Part shown: one piece after another, positions 60,039-64,000 of the stretch
How the letters are laid out: every line of letters starts with the position of its first letter
How positions within the stretch are numbered: the stretch's first letter is position 1
Assembly: GCA_038049695.1 (NCBI GenBank)
Contig: CP142452.1
Location: 74,284,501-74,348,500, forward strand
Direction: 5' to 3'
DNA length: 64,000 bases
Source of the DNA: Cinnamomum chago
Lineage: Eukaryota; Streptophyta; Magnoliopsida; Laurales; Lauraceae
Notes under the pieces: generated by a model
The model's input: only the letters and a program-made list of their open reading frames with translations
The model's database searches: none
What the model was told of the DNA's origin: nothing
Program-made: the position numbers and the translations under genes

Positions 60039-60358
60039 TTTACCGACGCAGTCAATGCGTCGGTAAAATTAAATATGCGTCGGTAAATAAATTTACCGAC
60101 GCTACATGCGGCGTAGGAGGAAAATCGTAGGGAAATATATTTGCCGACGCATTGACCGCGTCGGGAAGTTGTTGTTAAATTTACCAACGCTAACGGCGTC
60201 GGTAAGCTTCCGCAAAAACCGCTGCACGGTGAAATTAATGGTAAAAGTTACCGACGCCATTGGCGTCGGTAACTTTATTTTATTCTTAAATTACCGACGC
60301 CATTGGCGTCGGTAAATTTATTTTATTCTTAAATTACCGACGCCATTGGCGTCGGTAA
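60039..60358. repeat. Left subterminal palindrome array of the CACTA element
   Basis: Palindromic units near 60039-60066, 60075-60116 (partial), 60141-60167, 60181-60206, 60248-60272, 60291-60315 and 60334-60358. The last three are tandem 43-bp units with 12-nt arms TTACCGACGCCA and TGGCGTCGGTAA around a single T. Confidence 0.92.
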
Positions 60359-60451
60359 CTTTATTTTATTCTTAAAAAATTACTCAGGCCCATGTGTCCT
60401 TCCGCTTCCTCTTAACCGGGATCAGAGAAACGCAAACCAAGGAAGTAAAGA

Positions 60452-60916
60452 ATGGCGACGGCAAACACACACTTCCTTTCTCTTTCTCTCATTATTCTTC
60501 TCCTCCTCTCCCTCCACTCATTTCCCATTCAGTCAAAATGCCAACCTCAAACTCCACAGCAAAAAGAGCAGCGAATCCTCCTAAAACTCAAAAGAGAATG
60601 GAGAAACCCACCTTCCCTCTCAAATTGGAGGACGATGGAGTGGAATGGCGACCATTGCTCCTGGCCAGAAATCACATGCACGAATGGGACCATCACTGAA
60701 ATCGTTCTTCAAAACAAGGACCTCTCCAACCCAATCTCGTCCTCCATCTGCGACCTCACAAACCTCACCAAAATCGACCTCCACTGGAACAACATCCCCG
60801 GCCCTTTCCCCATCTATCTCTCCAACTGTTATTATAATATTAAAAGGGCTAGCGTTATTATAATATTATTCGGTTTCCTATTTTATAACAGATCAAGGAG
60901 CTATGACGGTGATTAG
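60452..60916 (+). pseudogene. Captured 5' fragment of an LRR receptor-like kinase (subfamily XI, HSL1/At5g25930-like)
   Basis: An ATG at 60452 opens a frame of 154 codons. Residues 1-29 form a good signal peptide. Residues 38-76 are an LRRNT cap (RILLKLKREWRNPPSLSNW, then CSWPEITC). Residues 85-126 are the first leucine-rich repeats (ICDLTNLTKIDLHWNNIPG). Homology stops at about residue 126 (60829), followed by AT-rich sequence with a 14-nt direct repeat (TTATTATAATATTA at about 60828 and 60855) and a stop at 60914. The remaining LRRs, membrane segment and kinase are absent. It lies wholly inside the CACTA element, so it is a transduplicated fragment that could at most give a short secreted LRR peptide. 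Confidence 0.85.
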
Positions 60917-60939
60917 ATTTCAAATCATTATACGATTGT

Positions 60940-61200
60940 TTTCTGTTTGGAATGTGATTAGGTTCCTACAGAGATGGCCAGAGACACTGTAAACATTGAA
61001 GAACAATGGCAGCAAAAGGGGCACCAAAAGCCAATAACAAAAAAAAAAAAAAACCCCCAAATAAAACATTCAGATAGTAACATATTACTAAACTAATTAT
61101 CAGATAAATAAATAAAAAAAACACATACCGTAAGAAGAGAGAACATACGCAGAGAGAAGCGTGTGAAGAAGCGATGCAGAATGGTGATGAAAGGGGAGAA
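60940..61200 (-). other. Second possible captured segment inside the CACTA element
   Basis: On the minus strand, TTCTTACG|GTATGTG near 61127 resembles a splice donor, and a T-rich stretch followed by TTCAATGTTTACAG near 60985 resembles an acceptor. They flank an AT-rich ~140 bp intron-like region. The exon-like flanks have no recognised domain, so this is inference. Confidence 0.25.
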
Positions 61201-61254
61201 GGGGAAAGGAGAAGGGGAAGGGGAAGGGGAAAAAGTTGGGTACATATAATAAAC

Positions 61255-61695
61255 TTGCCGACGCCATATGGCGTCGGTAAATTTCTCCCAATAAACTTAC
61301 CGACGCCGTACAGCGTCGGCAACTTTCTTCCCAATGAAGTTGCCGACGCCATATGGCGTCGGTAACTTTCCTCCCACAATTCCTGCAATACAGCTGGGAA
61401 TTCCCGACGCTTATGGCGTCGGGAAATTCTTGGATAAAACTTACCGACGCCCTTGGCGTCGGGAAGTTTTTTGGTCAACCCCGGGAACGAAAATTGAAGC
61501 GGGAAACGGGTTGGCGCGAGGAAGTTCCCGACGCCAGGGGCGTCGGGAAATTCAACATCATGACTTACCGACGCCATTGGCGTCGGGAAGTTGTCCACTC
61601 CGACGAATCATCCGTACAAGACATTTACCGACGCTATCTTTTTGTAATAGCGTCGGTAAAATTATAAATTACCGACGTTTTTATTGCGTCGGTAA
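61255..61695. repeat. Right subterminal palindrome array of the CACTA element
   Basis: Nine units near 61255-61280, 61298-61323, 61340-61365, 61401-61425, 61441-61465, 61524-61549, 61564-61589, 61624-61659 and 61669-61695. Loops differ (ATAT, GTAC, CCTT, AGGG, a longer one in the eighth) while the CCGACGC/GCGTCGG stems are kept. Confidence 0.92.
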
Positions 61696-62454
61696 GTTCT
61701 CCGTCGTCTATCTTCACTTTTCTTGTAGTGTATAATTAAGAATTCTATTAAATTAATGGCCTATTGTAGGAATTTCAATGGGCCAGTTTCCGGACTGGCC
61801 CATTTCTACTATTTATAGGGATTGAACGGCCTGAGTTCAGGTATATATTAGGTCCTAGATACTAAGTTCGAGCCTGCCTACTCAAAAAATATGGTGGGTT
61901 GAGATTGCCCCTTAAAGGTCGGGTTTCATACTACGGTTTGAGTCCGGGTGCACATAGGATCATCTCGCTCAAACCACACGATAAAAAAGTATTGAAAATA
62001 TATGACAACTCTTTGAATGCCTCAGTTAAACAAAGGCTCAAGTCCATTTAACATCTGAGTTAAGTTGATAAGTTCTATGAGGTGGTCCCACTGAGATGGT
62101 GCATGGGTTAAATTTATTAAATTCTCTAAAACTTTTGTGGGGTAATACATAAGTGAAAGAGATTGTTATTTTTGGATCATAAGATCTACATAATGGGCCC
62201 CCTTAAAAATGTCTTTTGTGTTATTTTTTAAAGATTAACTTTAATTTTAGGGGATATTGATTGAGAGACTTAATGGAATAGAGGATATGGATAAAGAGAT
62301 TTTTTTGGAGAAAAAATTGTGGCATGTGATGACATGACACCTTAAAGCACTCTATGTTTTTTCTCCATGTTTATTTGAAAGGAGAATAATTGGGTGCTGA
62401 GGTGGCACCCCCCACAGCCCACCTCTCCTATTGCTTTAATATATATAATATGGG

Positions 62455-62601
62455 AAATACTCCTATGAGAGAATCTCTCACCTTACTATCAGAGATAAGG
62501 TGGGGGCCCGCACATCCATATCCAATGCCAACAACTTAAATGTGAGAGCCCCCACCTTTATCTCTCATAATAAGGTGAGAGATGCTCTCATAGAAGCATA
62601 T
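62455..62601. repeat. Foldback MITE X, long hairpin, next to (TA)n
   Basis: Arms 62458-62507 and 62548-62601 (starting ATACTCCTATGAGAGAATCT and ending with its near complement) pair over about 50 bp with a 40-nt loop. TA repeats lie on both sides. Related to 58930-59012. Confidence 0.8.
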
Positions 62602-62618
62602 ATATATATATATATATA

Positions 62619-62812
62619 TGAAAAATTCTCAAAAACTCTCCTATCTTAAAATGAGAGTTTCTGCCCCTATCTAATATCTAATGATTTATTAGTATTTAAA
62701 GAGAATCTATAAAAGATATACTTTTGTAGGAGAATATTTAGGAATCATTTTCATTGGCTAAAATAGGGGCCTTTTTTTTGTGAAAAACACATGAGAAGTT
62801 TTGTAGCGTAAC
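62619..62812. mobile_element. MITE Y, copy 2 (inverted relative to copy 1)
   Basis: AAAATTCTCAAAAACTC at the left and GAAGTTTTGTAGCGTAAC at the right. The whole length aligns with the reverse complement of 59065-59250. (TA)n lies to the left and (CA)n to the right. Confidence 0.7.
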
Positions 62813-62830
62813 TATACACACACACACACA

Positions 62831-63046
62831 TATGGGCCAACTCTCCTAAGCTGAAACGGTGTTAATCCCACAAATCAAAGTCGATTATCGTTATTTTTTA
62901 CATGATGATCATCTCCAAAATCAAGATAAATCTAATCAGAACTGAATTTTCCAGTTCCATCATGCAAAAATAGATATAATCAACTTTGATTTGTAGGCCT
63001 AGCACTATTTCAGTTTAGAAGAGCATTGCTATATATATATATATAT
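62831..63046. mobile_element. MITE Z with ~27-bp terminal inverted repeats next to (TA)n
   Basis: Left TATGGGCCAACTCTCCTAAG + CTGAAA; the right end reverse-complements to TATAGCAATGCTCTTCTAAA + CTGAAA. A (CA)n tract precedes it and (TA)n (63030-63046) follows. The left end resembles the start of element W at 58566. Confidence 0.7.
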
Positions 63047-63114
63047 CAACGCTTGGCTATTTTTTCCTTTAAAAAATTCCATCTATTGTGGGCCTAACTT
63101 GATGTATGAAAACT

Positions 63115-63616
63115 AGGGCCGTCAAAATGTCACACGACCCGTTAACACGACACAAACCCACACGATAATAACGGGATCGGGTGGGCTCTTAATGGGTTCG
63201 AGTCGTTAACGAACATGTTAAGTTAATGGGCCGTATACGAATTAAACTAGTACTAACTCGTTAACAACTTGCTTAACCTGTTAAAATTCGTTTAGTCCCT
63301 AAGTGTAGCTAAAATTAATTTATATTCATAAAAAGGAAATTAAAATTTATTGTTTTATAGTGGGGTTTTAGGTTGGATCCACTCAAGATCTTCACTTACA
63401 GTTTCATGTGGCTTATATATTTTTCTCTTTATATATTTTTGTATAGATTTTCTTTTAATTTTTGAAATGACATAATTACTTAACAGGTTGGGTCTTGTTT
63501 GGGTTGAATTTTTTGACCCGTTAAGTTAACTGGTTGTGTACGAGTTGAGGTGATTTTAACACAAATTCGTTAACCCGTAACCCGAATTCGTTAACACGAC
63601 ACGATTGACAGTCCTA
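63115..63616. mobile_element. hAT-like non-autonomous element with perfect 8-bp TSD
   Basis: Starts TAGGGCCGTCAAAATGTC and ends ATTGACAGTCCTA (reverse complement TAGGACTGTCAAT). Flanked by ATGAAAAC at 63107-63114 and 63617-63624. The interior has repeated CGTTAAC/GTTAACGA and ACCCGTTAA words and no ORF. Confidence 0.85.
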
Positions 63617-63624
63617 ATGAAAAC

Positions 63625-64000
63625 TAAATAAAGCACAGGATAAAAACAGGTTGGACAAGGGATGGAGGAGTAAGAAGTATTAAGTGGATCAAAAGATCCT
63701 AGTCTTAGTTTTAGGCCCTCAAAGTTAGACCGTTACATATTTGAAAACTTATTACATAAGACGTAATGGAGAATAATGTTTTGAAACAAAGTTAAATCAA
63801 ATCCCTGCTAATTCAATGGGAGTTAGGATGTGGAGGATTATATTGATTAGAGGTGAACCATTTATGTAATCATCATTATGATTAAAGCCTTATTCCAATA
63901 ATGTTGGGGTCAACCACATGGATTCTATTTCTCCATTCCAATCTGTTTAGAGCCAAATCTCAGATATGTTGCACTTATTCAAATATATCATTCTACTTTA
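63625..64000. other. Intergenic, nothing recognised
   Basis: AT-rich, no ORF or structured element seen up to the window end. Confidence 0.6.

Larger units (their letters stand above)
60020..61730 (+). mobile_element. Non-autonomous CACTA (En/Spm) element carrying captured gene sequence
   Basis: 1,711 bp flanked by TAT on each side (60017-60019, 61731-61733), the 3-bp TSD of CACTA elements. Left end CACTACTACAAAAATGAAG; reverse complement of the right end CACTACAAGAAAAGTGAAG. Subterminal regions (about 60039-60358 and 61255-61695) are arrays of palindromes built from CCGACGC/GCGTCGG, about 7 on the left and 9 on the right. No transposase is present. The middle (about 60385-61250) holds a fragment of an LRR receptor kinase and unrelated sequence, making this a Pack-CACTA. 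Confidence 0.92.

Noticed and set aside
60966-61598. 210-codon minus-strand frame across the right part of the CACTA element
   Set aside because: Its repeated GVGKF-like peptides are simply translations of the GCGTCGG palindromes.
60039-61695. CRISPR-like array suggested by regularly repeated short palindromes
   Set aside because: Plant nuclear context, unequal spacing, repeats concentrated in CACTA subterminal regions with proper TIRs and TSD.

Overview
This is nuclear DNA of a flowering plant. It is AT-rich, contains intron-split genes with GT-AG borders and strictly plant gene families, and is dominated by plant transposable elements. I cannot name the species. Four convincing protein-coding genes occupy a small part of the 64 kb. 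Most of the rest is repeat-derived or featureless intergenic sequence.

Layout. (1) 266-6931, minus strand: the 5' three coding exons of a Pumilio RNA-binding protein, with a 4.3 kb first intron and a long 5' leader (about 6932-7490) made of three degenerate tandem repeats. The gene runs off the left edge. (2) 7765-10345: three diverged head-to-tail copies of an unknown ~0.86 kb unit. (3) 10.3-29.3 kb: no credible gene. It holds a dispersed TIR/MITE-like family (at least seven copies in the window), a 1.9 kb solo LTR nested in one of those copies, a tRNA-derived SINE, a TIR element at 18.6 kb and a hAT-like element at 27.3 kb. (4) 29431-31665, plus: a two-exon sn-2 glycerol-3-phosphate acyltransferase of the GPAT5/GPAT7 (suberin) type. 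(5) 32-45 kb: repeats, a probable TRIM element (35.6-36.0 kb) and a complete but decayed Ty1/copia element (37275-42423, TSD TCCTT). (6) 46561-47718, plus: a single-exon RDUF-type RING E3 ligase. (7) 50397-51270: an inverted repeat with ~374 bp arms, built from a very small TRIM-like element (LTRs about 213 bp, internal region 47 bp). (8) 51.8-54.2 kb: two SINEs and more MITE-like copies. (9) 54514-56230, plus: a two-exon ZIP2-type zinc transporter. (10) 58.5-63.6 kb: MITEs sitting in (TA)n tracts, a complete non-autonomous CACTA element (60020-61730, TSD TAT) with arrays of palindromic subterminal repeats and a captured LRR receptor-kinase 5' end, and a hAT-like element (63115-63616) with a perfect 8-bp TSD.

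The four genes belong to unrelated processes: post-transcriptional control, suberin lipid synthesis, ubiquitination and metal transport. They show no operon-like logic. The most novel material is the transposon biology: the Pack-CACTA element with about 16 palindromes, the inverted ultra-short TRIM pair, the TA-tract MITE cluster, and the nested and empty-site pairs that let insertions be read directly. Exon borders were set by reading splice sites and phase by eye. No searches were run, so family assignments rest on recognised motifs.
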